From: Xiphydria camelus
Taxonomy: Eukaryota > Arthropoda > Insecta > Hymenoptera > Xiphydriidae
Assembly (NCBI GenBank): GCA_963678675.1
Contig: OY783200.1
Span: 5,282,501-5,346,500 of the forward strand
Direction: 5' to 3'
Length of the DNA: 64,000 nt
Shown here: positions 46,603-57,594 of the stretch, piece by piece
Position numbering within the stretch: position 1 is the stretch's first letter
Layout of the letters: every line of letters starts with the position of its first letter
Position numbers and translations under genes: made by a program
The notes under the pieces: generated by a model
Told to the model about the DNA's origin: nothing
Databases searched by the model: none
The model's input: the letters and a program-made list of their open reading frames with translations, nothing else

Positions 46603-47399
46603 TACCCCCTCGAAACGTGGTACCGGAAGACGCGCGCGCGATGAAACAAAAGAAAGGGACGCCGCGAGAGAAAAAGAAGAGCCTCTCCGCGCGTACTTCG
46701 AGGCCACCCTCCTAAATGGCGCGTTAATCTTTAAATTTTGGAGCTCGCGGTCCACATCCCCGCCGCGTCGAGAGGGAGGGAGAGAAACAGAGAGAGAGTC
46801 TCTGCAGACAATCCCGCGCGTGTACGTATATCTGGCGAGGGTGGTCCGCGGTGTGCGGCACGGGTATAATGCGCATATTTCTATACGGGGGAGATTGATG
46901 CCGAGAGAGAAAGAGGGGTGGAGGCCACCCCCGCCGTCCTGGCTTACATATACGCGCGGCTGTTACGGCGACTCTAGGCAGCACCTGTTACCCTTATATC
47001 CCTGCATCTCCGCGCCCGAGGTGGGTACCTACACGGCCCGCCACCCCTCGGGTGCTCGCGCGGCTCCTCTTTTACCTTCCCGCTCGTAGGCTCCTCGGCG
47101 AAGCACCCCTCACGCGCGCACAGTGCGAAGTGCTCGCGAGAATCGATAGTTTTACGGCGTCCCTCCCCCTCCGCCCCTGATACCCACGCCCGAAAAATCG
47201 ATACAAGTTATATACGTATATCTGCCTAATTCGTTCGACGTGGAAATATCGTCGATATCGGTCAGGATTCCGCGAGATCCTCGCGGCGAGGTATAATCCG
47301 ACCGACTGGTGGGGAGAAGAGAGTAAGGGTGGTGTTGGCGATAAAGGGATCAACTTTTACGAGGGTCTCCCCGCCTCTTCGCTCTGTCTCTTGCCTCCA

Positions 47400-47451
<52 letters not shown>

Positions 47452-47769
47452 CTGAAAAATCCCTCCGGTTTAAATTTTAATCCACCATTTTTATTCGCGT
47501 TAATATTTCCAACGGCTTTTTTATTTCCTACTTCAATTTTACAACGCGCGCCGCACTCCTTTGCGCGCCGCGCATCATTAACTCGGCGGCGGGCGAGTGG
47601 AATGCGATGTGTGTATTCGAAAGAGTCGGAGAGAGGCTGTTGATGTAAATGGGGAAAATGTATTGGGATCTGATGCGGAGGCGGGGCCTGGTTAATATGA
47701 CACCGAGAAGGGTACACTTTATGGTTTGTACGTGTGATTTAATAAAATACTTTTGCTAAAATTTGTATA
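46603..47769. other. GC/CpG-rich block with (TC)n
   Basis: CpG-rich with a TC run at 47404-47448. A 214-codon plus frame (46445-47089) starts in the AT-rich transposon and ends in Arg/Pro-rich sequence, which argues against a gene. Confidence 0.35.
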
Positions 47770-48020
47770 TACCGAGAAAACAGTTGATTAATAGTTAATA
47801 AATGTAATTTCAAATACGGCGAAATAAATATTTCATCAGGAGAAGAAAACATGCGTTAATTAGTAAAACCTTGTTTCATTCAAATGGCTCCCTCGAAGAA
47901 TTTAATTGTACCAAATAGATATCGTAATAGTTAACGAACATTTACTTGATTTAATAAAATGATTATTTCGCCATGTTTAAATAAATATTTTTCAACTACA
48001 AATAAACTGTTATCTCGGTG
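47770..48020. mobile_element. TA-flanked MITE, TACCGAGAA family, copy 2
   Basis: Starts TACCGAGAAAACAGTTGATT and ends AACTGTTATCTCGGTG, with TA at 47768-47769 and 48021-48022. The interior matches 30531-30782 along its length with scattered substitutions. Confidence 0.85.
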
Positions 48021-48074
48021 TATGAGTTGAAAATATTTGTGATTGGGCTGGCACAACCTTCGTTCAAAGAAAGT

Positions 48075-48440
48075 TCATAGAGGGTGAAAGAATTCGGTTC
48101 TCATACAAAAAAATATTCATATTTTTAAATTTAATTTGTAATCTGTATACATATTTAATATTATACAAAAGAGAAACTGTCCGGAAAAATAATTATTCTC
48201 TGAGTTATAAACGCGTTTCTCTTTGCAACATTGTGACTCCATCGAAACACAAGAGAGACACACTTATGCCAAGCAATAAATCTTTCAAAAGGATGACGCA
48301 GTTATATTTCGAAATATCGTTTTCCAGCTTAGATAAGGCCGAAAATGAAAAAAAGTGAAAAAATACGGGGCAAATAATTTTCTAAACATTTTTCTAATCT
48401 GCAATAAAAAAATTAGTAAGAAAACCGAATTCGAAGAGCA
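48075..48440 (-). repeat. Dispersed repeat with AAACGCGTTT core, copy 4
   Basis: Contains TTATAAACGCGTTTCTCTTT, TGACTCCATCGAAAC, CGTTTTCCAGCTTAGATAAG and GGCCGAAAATGAAAAAAAG. It runs between two GAATTCGGTT/AACCGAATTC ends that face each other, so the family may have short inverted termini. Confidence 0.7.
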
Positions 48441-48544
48441 GGATCTATCATCAAATTCGGGATAAATGCAGAAAATGTTACACTATCAATAAGAAAAAAA
48501 TGAGTAGTAAAATCAACTATAATCATGAATTTTCCTAATTGCTA

Positions 48545-48736
48545 CACTGAGAAAAAAGAGATTAAAATTTATTCTGTTAGAAGGATAATCTGAATACGAA
48601 AGGTAAAACAGATCAAAAATTATCCTTCCAGGGTATAGAATTTAACCTTCCTTAGAATAATTTTCGATCCACTTTACCTTTCGTACTCAGATTATCCTTC
48701 TAACAGAATAATTTTTAATCTTTTTTTTCCTCAGTG
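48545..48736. mobile_element. TA-flanked foldback MITE (192 bp)
   Basis: TA at 48543-48544 and 48737-48738. Ends are CACTGAGAAAAAAGAGATTA and its complement. Almost the whole element folds on itself, including GTTAGAAGGATAATCTGAxTA and TTATCCTTC segments. Confidence 0.85.
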
Positions 48737-48903
48737 TAGTAGGTACCATATTTATGATTAAACAGATCATGAATGCAGTCGAAGTAACTTTTGTTGCATG
48801 ATCATATTAACAACAAAATTGTAGTTTGTAATAGCCACGCACCATGGTTGAATTAATCACAAAAGTAAATCAATAACATTACTGCATGGTAGTGTCAACT
48901 ATA

Positions 48904-49130
48904 CAAGGTGTAATGGCCAAGAGGGTCTAAAGAGGCGGAGCCTAATTCTACTCAGAGTTTATACACTGACCAATCGTATGACTTCCTACGATCTCCTCAC
49001 TTTGACGAAGAGTTGACAGCTGAGTAGGTTTCAAGAAACAGGGATCACAGGACGTCATGCCATTGGTCAGCGTACTAATTCTGAACAGAATTAGGCTCCT
49101 CCTGTTTCAGCCCTCTTAGTCATTACACTG
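48904..49130. mobile_element. TA-flanked MITE with ~85-bp inverted ends
   Basis: CAAGGTGTAATGGCCAAGAG (48904) faces the complement of CTCTTAGTCATTACACTG (49113-49130). The inverted match continues through GGAGCCTAATTCT and CTGACCAAT to about 48995/49040. TA lies at 48902-48903 and 49131-49132. Confidence 0.8.
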
Positions 49131-49320
49131 TAAAAAAAAAGGTTAGGTACACTTATCAACCATACGGCAAGTTGACTTGTTGCAGCAACCCTGATCTCTT
49201 GTTACTATATAACCAGAATTTTATTGGTTAAAGCAACTATAGAATTATGATCGGTGCCAAAATCAATCACGATTTCTGGTTAAATTATGCGGTTCTTTCA
49301 ACCAGATCTTTCTGTGAGTG
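49126..49320. mobile_element. MITE adjoining the previous element
   Basis: Begins CACTGTAAAAAAAAAGGTTA and ends ACCAGATCTTTCTGTGAGTG. A reverse partial copy is at 22717-22830. Its first bases overlap the end of 48904-49130, so it inserted into or beside that element's terminus. Confidence 0.55.
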
Positions 49321-49451
49321 CAGAAGTGATGTCGTGAATTTCTTATCGCCTCGAATTTCAAAACTTCGAACTGAACAACGAACTCCGTTCCTGGATTTAG
49401 AACACAGAAAAAAAGTCCAACTTTCATTTACACAACAAAAAATATAGTTAA

Positions 49452-49672
49452 CCCTGTATCGGTTTCTGTAACCACATGGTTACATCGTTTCTTTAGATAC
49501 AAATATTCATAAAATTCGCTATACCAATGGGAGCTGGCCATCACGACACACATAATTGTAGTTTTCTTTAATGCATAACTTACAATTGTTACTTGAACTA
49601 TTTGTCACACTAAACTTCCAACAAAATATTTTTCCTATGGTATTTCTAAACTTTGCCCGGACCGATACAGGG
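49452..49672. mobile_element. piggyBac-like TTAA MITE (221 bp)
   Basis: TTAA at 49448-49451 and 49673-49676 flanks a perfect 12-base inverted end, CCCTGTATCGGT. The interior is AT-rich. The 76-codon minus frame across it is read as chance. Confidence 0.85.
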
Positions 49673-49687
49673 TTAATTATGATACCA

Positions 49688-50628
49688 CACTGAGAAAAAT
49701 GATGATTCACCCCGACAGTAACCAACTCGAAAAAGTACAGGGTAAACACTCCAGGTGAAAGAAATCTAGTAATATAATGCTGCTATGAATTCGGTCAAAT
49801 ACTATACGCATTAGACGTAAATTTAAATACTATACAGTACATATAAGTCCTATATACATGTAAGGAAAGTATCCTAAGTCTATTTGAATCTAGCGCTTAA
49901 ATCGAGTCGGTAAGTCAGACCTCCTATGGAAACAGACAACCGAATTACACAAGGGACACGTGGTGTGAGAAAAGACGATGTAAGCTACGAAGCAAACATG
50001 TCGCAAGAAGTCAAAGTTAAGAATTAAGAAGAATTAAGAACCTAAGACTAAACGATAGTTGTCAAGAAACAACAGGGTGAATAACGACATTGAATGTTGT
50101 TTCTTTGTTTACAGGTAGGATTAATTAGTTTAAGTTATTAGACTGGTTTTGTTTGTACGGAATCAATTAGTTTAGGTTAGGTTAGGCTAAGGTTTTGTTT
50201 GTATAAAATAGAAAAAACTTTGTTTACAGAGAAACAATTCGTGTATTGTTCCCCAACCCTTATAAAACAACATTCAATGTCGTTATTCACCCTGTTGTTT
50301 CTTGACAACTATCGTTTAGTCTTAGGTTCTCAATTCTTCTTAATTCTTAACTTTGACTTCTTGCGACATGTTTGCTTCGTAGCTTACCTCGTCTTTTCTC
50401 ACACCACGTGTCCCTTGTGTAATTCGGTTGACTGTTTCCATAGGAGGTCTGACTTACCGACTCGATTTAAGCGCTAGATTCAAATAGACTTAGGATACTT
50501 TCCTTACATACATTATAGTATTTAACCAAATTCGTAACCTTCCCATCACTACGTATCTTACCTGGAGTTTCCCTCCCGTACTTTCATGGATCGATTGCTA
50601 CATTTTGAAACATCCCTTCTTCTCAGTG
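49688..50628. mobile_element. Large foldback element with near-identical 242-bp arms
   Basis: Ends CACTGAGAA (49688) and TTCTCAGTG (to 50628). The arms 49861-50102 and 50265-50506 are inverted copies differing, by eye, at three positions. The outer parts also pair but with more differences (ACTCCAGGT, GTAAATACTAT-type segments). The ~160-base spacer contains TAGGTTAGGTTAGG. CCA flanks both ends, possibly a 3-bp duplication. The 92-codon frame in the right arm (50199-50477) is a by-product of the repeat. Confidence 0.85.
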
Positions 50629-50689
50629 CCACCCTCCACACCACCATAACAACAGTGCCTCTCCAGCACCTTTACATTTTCTCACCAAA

Positions 50690-51948
50690 TATCGCTATCC
50701 CTGATATCAGACCCCAATAGAAATTCGCGCGAGTGGAAGCTGCAGCCGAACAGGCGCCGCTGGACCAGCTTCACGCGCTTTTCGAAGGGGCCGAGGAAGA
50801 AAGGACGCGGCCTCTGGATTCTCGCACGGATAAAGGAGGGTGTGCGGAAGAAGCGAGGCTGATACATAAACCGCCGAGAAAGGATCGACGCGTCGCGCGC
50901 GCGATCCTTCCGCAAACTATGTATATAGATCCGACTCTTCGTCCCTTCCACCCCTCCCAACCATCTTTCTCCCAATTACGGCGAGTAGGCTCGTACACGC
51001 GTGCAGGTATACGTTCGAGCGCGCGCGCGCGCGCCGTTGAAATTCTACCCGGAAAGCCCGGGGGTTGAACGCGAGGCGCCTCTAATTTCAGATAATGAAG
51101 TCTCCTATCGCGCGATAACATCTTCTTCGCGCGCTTAAAGATCCCTCGGTCGGATGGGATCGGAGGGGGTGTAATACGCGCACGGGGCGATACGGTGCCC
51201 GCCCCTCGAAATCCAGGGGTTGATTGTGCGTCCGCGTCCGGATGCGATTCCTCGGCGGGGATCGAAGAATGGGAAAAAGGCGCGCGTCGAGAGAAATCAT
51301 CTTCGCCGGAAGCCCTGACGCGGGACGGCGTAGCGAAGAAGAGCCACGCGCGGTTTCCTACCCCCTCGCGGTCCACGCATTATCGATCTCCCGCCGTCGA
51401 GCGACCCCCCCCCCCCCGGCTGCCCCGCTTCCTCGCCCCGTCATGAAATTTTACCCAGATTACTCCGGATTTGGTCCTCGGCGCGGGAGCCATCCACCGG
51501 ATGGCGGCCGGTCGTATTTAATGGATAGTTAAGTAGAGGTTTCCTACGTGGGTCGAATACCCTCGCGCGCTCGGCGGCGTCACGCGTGTGCGCCGCGGCC
51601 CGACACACGGGAGCAAGCGAATCCCCCGCGCGCGGCATCGGGGCGTATAACCACACCGAACACGTAGTCTCCTCGGCCATCTCGCGCGCGAGCACGGGGG
51701 GGAGCTTTCGGACTCTGTTTTACGGTCCGCTTTAGATTATACGCCCGAGATAACGCGCGTCTTTATTTGAAAATGTACAGAAGTATGCGAATATCCGTGC
51801 CGCGGCGGCGGGTCACGGCGCCCGCACGTTCGGGCGCTTATTTTTCGAGAGGGCGCCCATTTCGCCGACCCTGGACCGAAATCGGACGGCTGCGCGGACG
51901 AGGAAGATGCTTGCGATCGGATTATTTCGATTCACGGCGCGCGTCGAG
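50690..51948. other. GC/CpG-rich block, no exon recognised
   Basis: CpG-dense with a C run at 51406-51418. A 201-codon minus frame (50771-51376) is Arg/Ser/Pro-rich with no domain and is overlapped by plus frames. Confidence 0.35.
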
Positions 51949-51952
51949 ATAA

Positions 51953-52192
51953 CACTAGAACTACCGCAACCGGTCAATTCGACCGGTGTCTTATTCAGAG
52001 TTCCATTCAACGTCAATTATTTCGTAACCCGTGAGGTTTTTGTCAAAATTGGTAAAATACTTTTTTGTAGAGCATATTTCGGTCTACAAAAAAGTTCCAT
52101 AGCAGTGCGGACGAAAAATTCACGGATAACGAGATAATCACCCGCCAAAACGACCGTCTTACAAAGCGCGACCATTCGGTAGTTCTATAGTG
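51953..52192. mobile_element. TTAA-type MITE carrying a copy of the 180-bp dyad unit
   Basis: Inverted ends CACTAGAACTACCG and CGGTAGTTCTATAGTG. The right flank is TTAA (52193-52196); the left is ATAA, probably a mutated TTAA. The palindrome CCGGTCAATTCGACCGG sits just inside the left end. Bases 52013-52145 match the ~180-base dyad unit (TACAAAAAAGTTCC, GGATAACGAGATAATC). Confidence 0.7.
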
Positions 52193-52217
52193 TTAAAACT
52201 GCCGCAAATTTCTTTAA

Positions 52218-52544
52218 CCCCTTACTGCGTGAGTTTTTTATATTTTCAAAAGGAAGATTCTGTAAGTTAATTTTGAACTTTTATAGAAAATAATAACACT
52301 AAAAGACTGTTTTTTGCAAAAATTAATGTTTATTTTCAATTGGGATTGGCTGTCAAAACTATTTGTTTCCCAGGAATGAAGTTTCATCTTTTAGGTAATG
52401 CAGATTTCATGTAAAATAAATGTAAATGGACAGATATTTGTGGTTCAATTTAGGCTGTAGTTCAATAGATGGCGCAAACTATGTCAAAATATTTTATGTG
52501 CCATACACACAAAATGCATATATGGCACACCATGCAGTAAGGGG
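52218..52544. mobile_element. piggyBac-like TTAA MITE (327 bp)
   Basis: TTAA at 52214-52217 and 52545-52548 brackets CCCCTTACTGC and its perfect complement. Only 17 bases separate this TTAA from the TTAA of the preceding element. Confidence 0.85.
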
Positions 52545-52639
52545 TTAACTTTGATGGGGAATTAACGGAAGTTGTTTGTTACAAGTGTACATTGCAAATT
52601 ATAGTTGAAAATGCGACTGGTAATTTTGCAAAGAAAGAA

Positions 52640-53260
52640 CCTCACTGAAGACTAACCTAAAAATTGGAAAATAGCCTAACCTAACCTTATCTATTAGGTG
52701 TACAACTTTGTTTCCGCCGTTTTCGATTCGTGAATCGCTTCAGAAGATGACCAATTTTTTCAACGAGGGATTCGTGCGCTGCCGAAAAATGGGAGAAAGT
52801 AGGGGCTAGTGATGGACAATACTTTGAATTATAAATGTATAACCACTTTTTTACGATAAAGCCTCGAATTTCGAAAAAAAACGGCGGAATCAAAGTTGTA
52901 TACTTAATAACTTAGCCTAACCCACTCTGATAGTAGCCTTGGTTTTTGGCTATGGTTTTTTTAAATAGTATCCTTGTAATTGATAAAGGAGGAAAGTTGG
53001 TGACCAGTAGTTCTACGAACAATAGATCTCGCTCAAGACCAATCTAATAAATGGAAAAATAACCTAATCTCATCTGAATTAACCTAACCCATCTCACTCT
53101 GATAAGAGTAAGTCTTGAACATCGGTTTTTTATAGAATAGTATCCTTGTATAATAATTGATAATTTGATAAGGGGGCAGCCTCTCCTTGTTAGTAATGCA
53201 TGCGCACAACGCATGCGCACCAGTAATTTCTTTTTCACAAAAATTTTACCGTGCCAGTAC
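52640..53260 (-). repeat. Two head-to-tail reverse copies of the GGTTAGG-core repeat
   Basis: 52640-53010 reads CCTCACTGAAGACTAACC, then CCTAACC, then CACTCTGATAG, then AGTATCCTTGTAATTGATAA. It is split by the mariner-like insertion 52697-52904. 53010-53260 repeats the same order (TTCTACGAACA, CAAGACCAATCTAA, CACTCTGATAAG, AGTATCCTTGTA). Both are reverse relative to 4345 and 15215. Confidence 0.65.
52697..52904. mobile_element. Mariner-like MITE nested in the repeat
   Basis: TA at 52695-52696 and 52905-52906. Left end GGTGTACAACTTTGTTTCCG; right complement AGTATACAACTTTGATTCCG, both continuing CCGTTTT. The ACAACTTTGxTTCCGCCG terminus is of mariner type. 208 bases, so transposase is absent. 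The 68-codon minus frame inside has no recognisable transposase motif. Confidence 0.75.
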
Positions 53261-53704
53261 CAGAATTTTTCAGGTGCTCATCACTAATAAATACGCATAC
53301 GCACCAGACTTTTTACGTTTGCATCATGATTCAGGGAAGCACAGTAATTTTTTTTGAACTTTCCTTATAAAATTTCTTGATTTTTTCTTTCCGTGTACGT
53401 TCGCCCACTTTAGGGATGATTAATTTCCTTTCCACTCTTTCGATCGCGTTTCCCAACAGACATATGATGCACTTAGGATCAATAAACAAATGTGCTGAGT
53501 TTCCTCAAGATCAATAAAAGCGTTTAAAAGTTTTTGCAACACAAACAGACAGGAAGACACACGAAGCATTTTCTCTCCACCCTGTCAAACAGTAGACCTC
53601 ATTACGTTCGGTCAATTATTTCCGAAACATAATTTCGTCATTCAATTGCATAAATAACAATGCCGAATGAGGACTCATAAAACATACAATAGGTACGATA
53701 TTCG
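53261..53704. other. AT-rich intergenic DNA
   Basis: Nothing recognisable. TTGATTTTTTCTTTCCGTG and ACAGACAGGAAGACACAC are simple stretches only. Confidence 0.3.
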
Positions 53705-54020
53705 ACTAGAGAAAAATTTGTATATTTTTTAATTTAATTTGTAATCTGTATACTTATTCAATGTAACATGAAATAGAAAAGGTAAAAAAAAAACAATTAT
53801 TCGCCGAGTTATAAGCGCGTTTCTCTCTGCTAAATTATGACGTCATCAGAGAGCCGTGTGATATGTATTTATGCCGAGCTGCGAGTGCAAGAGAGAGAGA
53901 TTTACCGAACGATGACGTATGCTGCATTTCAAAATATCGTTTTCCGGCTTAGATGAGGCCGAAAATGAAAAATGAAAAAATACGGGGTAGAGATAATTTT
54001 GTTCAAATTTTTCGAATCAT
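53705..54020 (-). repeat. Dispersed repeat with AAACGCGTTT-like core, copy 5
   Basis: Contains TTATAAGCGCGTTTCTCTCT, TTATGACGTCATCAGAGAG, AATATCGTTTTCCGGCTTAG and GGCCGAAAATGAAAAATG. TGACGTCA lies near 53837-53844, as in copy 3. Confidence 0.7.
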
Positions 54021-54028
54021 CAATTTAA

Positions 54029-54561
54029 GGTATTCCTACCGCTTAGGAGCGTATTTTCAAGGTGTCACAGGCGGGCCCCTCATGAATCAGTAATTCTACG
54101 TCACATAATATACTCATATTCCCTGTAATACTGTGTCACATAGATCACACGTCACTGTCACCAAGTGTATGATGCAACGTTGCCAATTCTATTTAACGTT
54201 ATGTTTTATCGTCAATAAACTACGTTTTGTTGTTTACGAACATCAATATTTTTGTTAAACAATCGGTGACCTTATATTTGTATGAACTCAAAAAAGTCTA
54301 TGCAGTTTTGTAAAGATATGGAAATGGCTTTATTAAATGTGTATAATTTTTAAACATGTGGATCTCGGCATTAAAATGTGGAAGAGTGGATTCTTCCATA
54401 AGGTTACATGTGAAATGTTCAAATTTAAAAATCAAATTTCTTTCTTAAATGCCCGGTGACCGGACCTGAGATACTTTCCCAAAATAATCTCACGATATTA
54501 ATTTCCATTCTACGCAAAAATTAGCATTCTCTGAAATTTTTCATCTCGCACTAGGAATACC
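54029..54561. mobile_element. piggyBac-like TTAA element (533 bp)
   Basis: TTAA at 54025-54028 and 54562-54565 flanks GGTATTCCTA and its perfect complement. The GGTATTCC core is shared with the ends of 9425-10156. No coding capacity. Confidence 0.8.
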
Positions 54562-54579
54562 TTAATCAGTCAAAAGGCG

Positions 54580-55627
54580 CCTATTTCTGCACCTCGTAAT
54601 CTATAGGTTTTCGTAGAGTTGCCGCAAAATTTACGTCATGCGTCTGATTGGATTCAACCGCGTCTAGAAATGTCGGCTCGCGAAATAACCGCGATCCTTC
54701 GATACGTATAGGCCTACCACGAGAGAGAGATATAAAAATAAGGCTCGCGCAGCGGGGAATCGCGGCGATCGATGCGGGAGGCCTGATCTACGGTCCGAGT
54801 AAATTACCGGCGCGCGCTCGAAAAGAGGGTACGTGCCGGGCGCTGCGATATTGCCGGTATCGATATCGATGAAAAATTGGCCGTCTCCGCCGATTAAGCG
54901 ACCGCCCCACGTCGCCCTCTCTCCTTCGACGCAAATTGCCTCGTTAATCCCGCATTAAATCCCGGTATAAATGATCGCGCGGCTTCCCCCGACGAGAGAC
55001 GTCGTATTTTTCCAGGAGACCGCGCCAACTATACCTGCACACGGGGGTCACTATCTCCGTAATTACCCGGGCGCCCGTGCCTGCCACCCCCGAGGAATTT
55101 CGTATCGACGTCCCCCTCTACCCGCGTCGAAACTTTGCTCCCCTTCGGATAAAACGTCGAATCTGAAAAATTGAGAACACGTCGCGATGCTATTCCTGAG
55201 GCGAATCAATGTCGATGTAATTCGTCGCGCGTCCCTCCCACGCGCGACGCCCACGGCGTTTTAATATAAAAGTTCGTATATAGCCACGCTGATGAAATAT
55301 TCCGCGGCGCGTGCACGGTGTACGCGTATACGCGCGCTATCTGGATGTCATCTGTAAAAAACGCCGTAGCCTTCCGCTGATTATTCTCGGGTCTTTGAAG
55401 TCCAGCGCGGGCAAATCACGTGGTGCGCCAAGGGGTGGGGGCGGGGAGCGGGCCACCGGAGGGTGTATCGGGAATATCGTACGACGACGCCTCCCGCGTA
55501 TATTGGCACAATCGGCCGTTGGCACGTTGCTACTTGGAAATTTAATTGTAACCCGAAGAGGGGTCGCCGATGAACCGCGTACGGAGGGAGGAGCCGCGGT
55601 GTCTTATCGCGTGTGCGCGGAATACGG
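54580..55627. other. GC/CpG-rich block, no exon recognised
   Basis: CpG-dense. The 142-codon plus frame (55311-55739) runs into the adjacent repeat and is therefore not a plausible gene. Confidence 0.35.
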
Positions 55628-55765
55628 CTTCCTCACTGATTTTTGTTATTGCAGATTTGTGCAGATTTCGGCGGAATTGTTTAACCTGTATTTTTGTTTT
55701 TCATTTTCGGTCTTATCTGAGCTGAGAAGCGATGTTTAGAAATGCAGTATACGTCATATTATATA
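55628..55765 (+). repeat. Dispersed repeat with CATTTTCGGTCTTATCT, partial copy 6
   Basis: CACTGATTTTTGTTATTGCAG, TTTTCATTTTCGGTCTTATC and AGAAGCGATGTTTAGAAATG correspond to the left third of the 30870-31190 copy. The rest is missing, replaced by ATT-rich sequence. Confidence 0.55.
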
Positions 55766-55799
55766 TTACCTATATTATACCACTTTAACCTATATTATA

Positions 55800-56140
55800 T
55801 ATTGTATTTTATATTATATTGTTGTTGTTGTTGCCGTCGCCATTGTTGTTATTGTTATTGTTATTATTATTAGTATTAGTATTATTATTATTATTACTGT
55901 TTTTGTCGTCGTCATTATTGTTGTTGTTAATGTCGTCGTCGATATCGTTATTGTTATTGCCATTGTTATTGTCATTATCATCATTTATAAATAGTTTTAA
56001 TCAAATAATTAATCGATAATAGTGAATGTTTCTTTTTATTAAAAATTCTTACTTATTGTCATTGTTATTGTTACTATTGTTGTGTCTGTTGTTGTTGTTA
56101 TTTACTATTTTTGTATAATAAAGGGAATAGATAAACTTTT
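55800..56140 (+). mobile_element. Probable truncated LINE 3' end, ATTGTT-rich
   Basis: Imperfect (ATTGTT)/(GTTGTT)/(ATT) triplets, then TTTTTGTATAATAAAGGG near 56110 and a short T-rich tail. It resembles the ATT-rich 3' ends at 27046 (minus) and 33600. The poly-Leu frame is a repeat artefact. Confidence 0.35.
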
Positions 56141-56435
56141 TTTTTTCTCATAAAAAGTTACTTTAGATCTAGATCAGTGCTCCCCTGTAAGAATATTTTG
56201 ATGAAAAATCGATATTTTCATAGTTATTGACAAATTAAGAAGTGCGATTTCAAATGTGCTAACACAAGAAGGAAGTGACGTAGAAAGTGTTGGACCAATC
56301 ACAGCCTGTTTTCAGCAGCGTTTGAAATCAAGCACTTTTAATCGCATTTCTACACTAAATAATGCTACTGAAAAATGCAAACGGATTTTTCTAATGAATA
56401 TTTAGGTGCATAAAAGCTATTATATTTATGTCATA

Positions 56436-56650
56436 TGAAGCTAAACTTACTCACCAGGAAAAAAACTTAAATCATTATTATCTCATTGTCTATGAGCTTT
56501 CGGCTCATGCTTTTATAATGCTCTCTTTTTCGGGATTATATTTTTATCTCCAAAAAAATCATCAACGCAACATCAATGCAGGCCAAAGCTGAAAAATAAT
56601 GAGATAATATTGATTGAATTTTCTTTCCTGGTCAGTAAATTTAGCCTCGT
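56436..56650. mobile_element. Foldback MITE, TGAAGCTAAAC family, copy 2
   Basis: TGAAGCTAAACTTACTCACC (56436) faces an inverted arm ending near AAATTTAGCCTCG (about 56648). Bears ATTATTATCTCATTG and AATGAGATAATATTG segments like 8136-8340. The left flank is TA. Confidence 0.7.
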
Positions 56651-56749
56651 GTGATATGGTTAGCTAAACATTGTTTTCAAGTGTTTCTCCCCCCGGTAAA
56701 TTGAATTAAAAAATACGAATGTCGTTCATGCCATAATCGAATTCCGAAA

Positions 56750-57594
56750 CGAAGTTTGATTTATCCGGGAATACCCTCTAATCGATATGTCGAGACTCGG
56801 ACGAAGACAAATACGAAAGTGGACCGGCGGCGCGAGACGGGGAAGATTCTTCGAAAATCCGCGCGTGTAGGTAAATCAATTTCCTGCGCGGAGCGAGAGA
56901 CCTGCACGCGACGGCACGCCGCAGGGACCGCAACGTTTTTATCCGACGATTTTCAAAATCAATTTCCGCTCCGCCTTAACCACCCGACGAGAGCGAGGCT
57001 CGAGCCTTGTAACCTCCCGTGGCAACGAGGTCGTATAGATCAGCGCGCCCCGAGAGCCTTCCTCGATTTCGAGGTCGATCCGAAGAAATCCTGGAGGATA
57101 TAGCTTCGCGCGTAATTTCTCCGCCGTCGGGGCATTCCGGGCGCGAGAAATAATTCGGTGCATCTCGCCGTCAGCCGCACCCGCGGGGAGAGGGTGCGTT
57201 TCGACGATGTTATGCATTCGCGAGCTGAGCAAACGGGGGGGGGGGGGGGGGGGGCGTTTGCGCGTCGGGAGAGCGTGTCCGCGTCGCAGCGCCGGTGAAA
57301 GGGAACGCGTGTGCGTGCGGGTGGCGGCGTAGCGTGGCGCCAAACAATGGAAGGGCTAACAATGCCCGGCATGAAACGAGCGGTGAGACAATGCCGGGCT
57401 CGCACCCCGCGGCGAGCCCTAAATCAACGTTCGGCATGATAAAACGCCGCGGCCGGGCGGCGCGCGCGAACTTTAATGAATTGTGATTTTCTTCCGTTCC
57501 GACGCGACGCTGCCGATGACGGTTGCGGGGAAGGAGTAGCCGACGTCCGACGGGGGCGACCTTGCCGTTGGGGATGCGACGATGCGGCGCTTTG
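56750..57594. other. GC/CpG-rich block with a 20-base G run
   Basis: G20 at 57235-57254. Frames of up to 134 codons on both strands cross the G run as poly-Gly or poly-Pro. No domain. Confidence 0.35.

Noticed and set aside
46445..47089. 214-codon plus frame
   Set aside because: Starts inside a transposon arm and continues into unrelated GC-rich DNA, so it spans a composition boundary without a domain.
50110..50262. Telomeric TTAGG repeat array
   Set aside because: Only two or three GGTTA units occur here and in the GGTTAGG-core repeats. No extended array.
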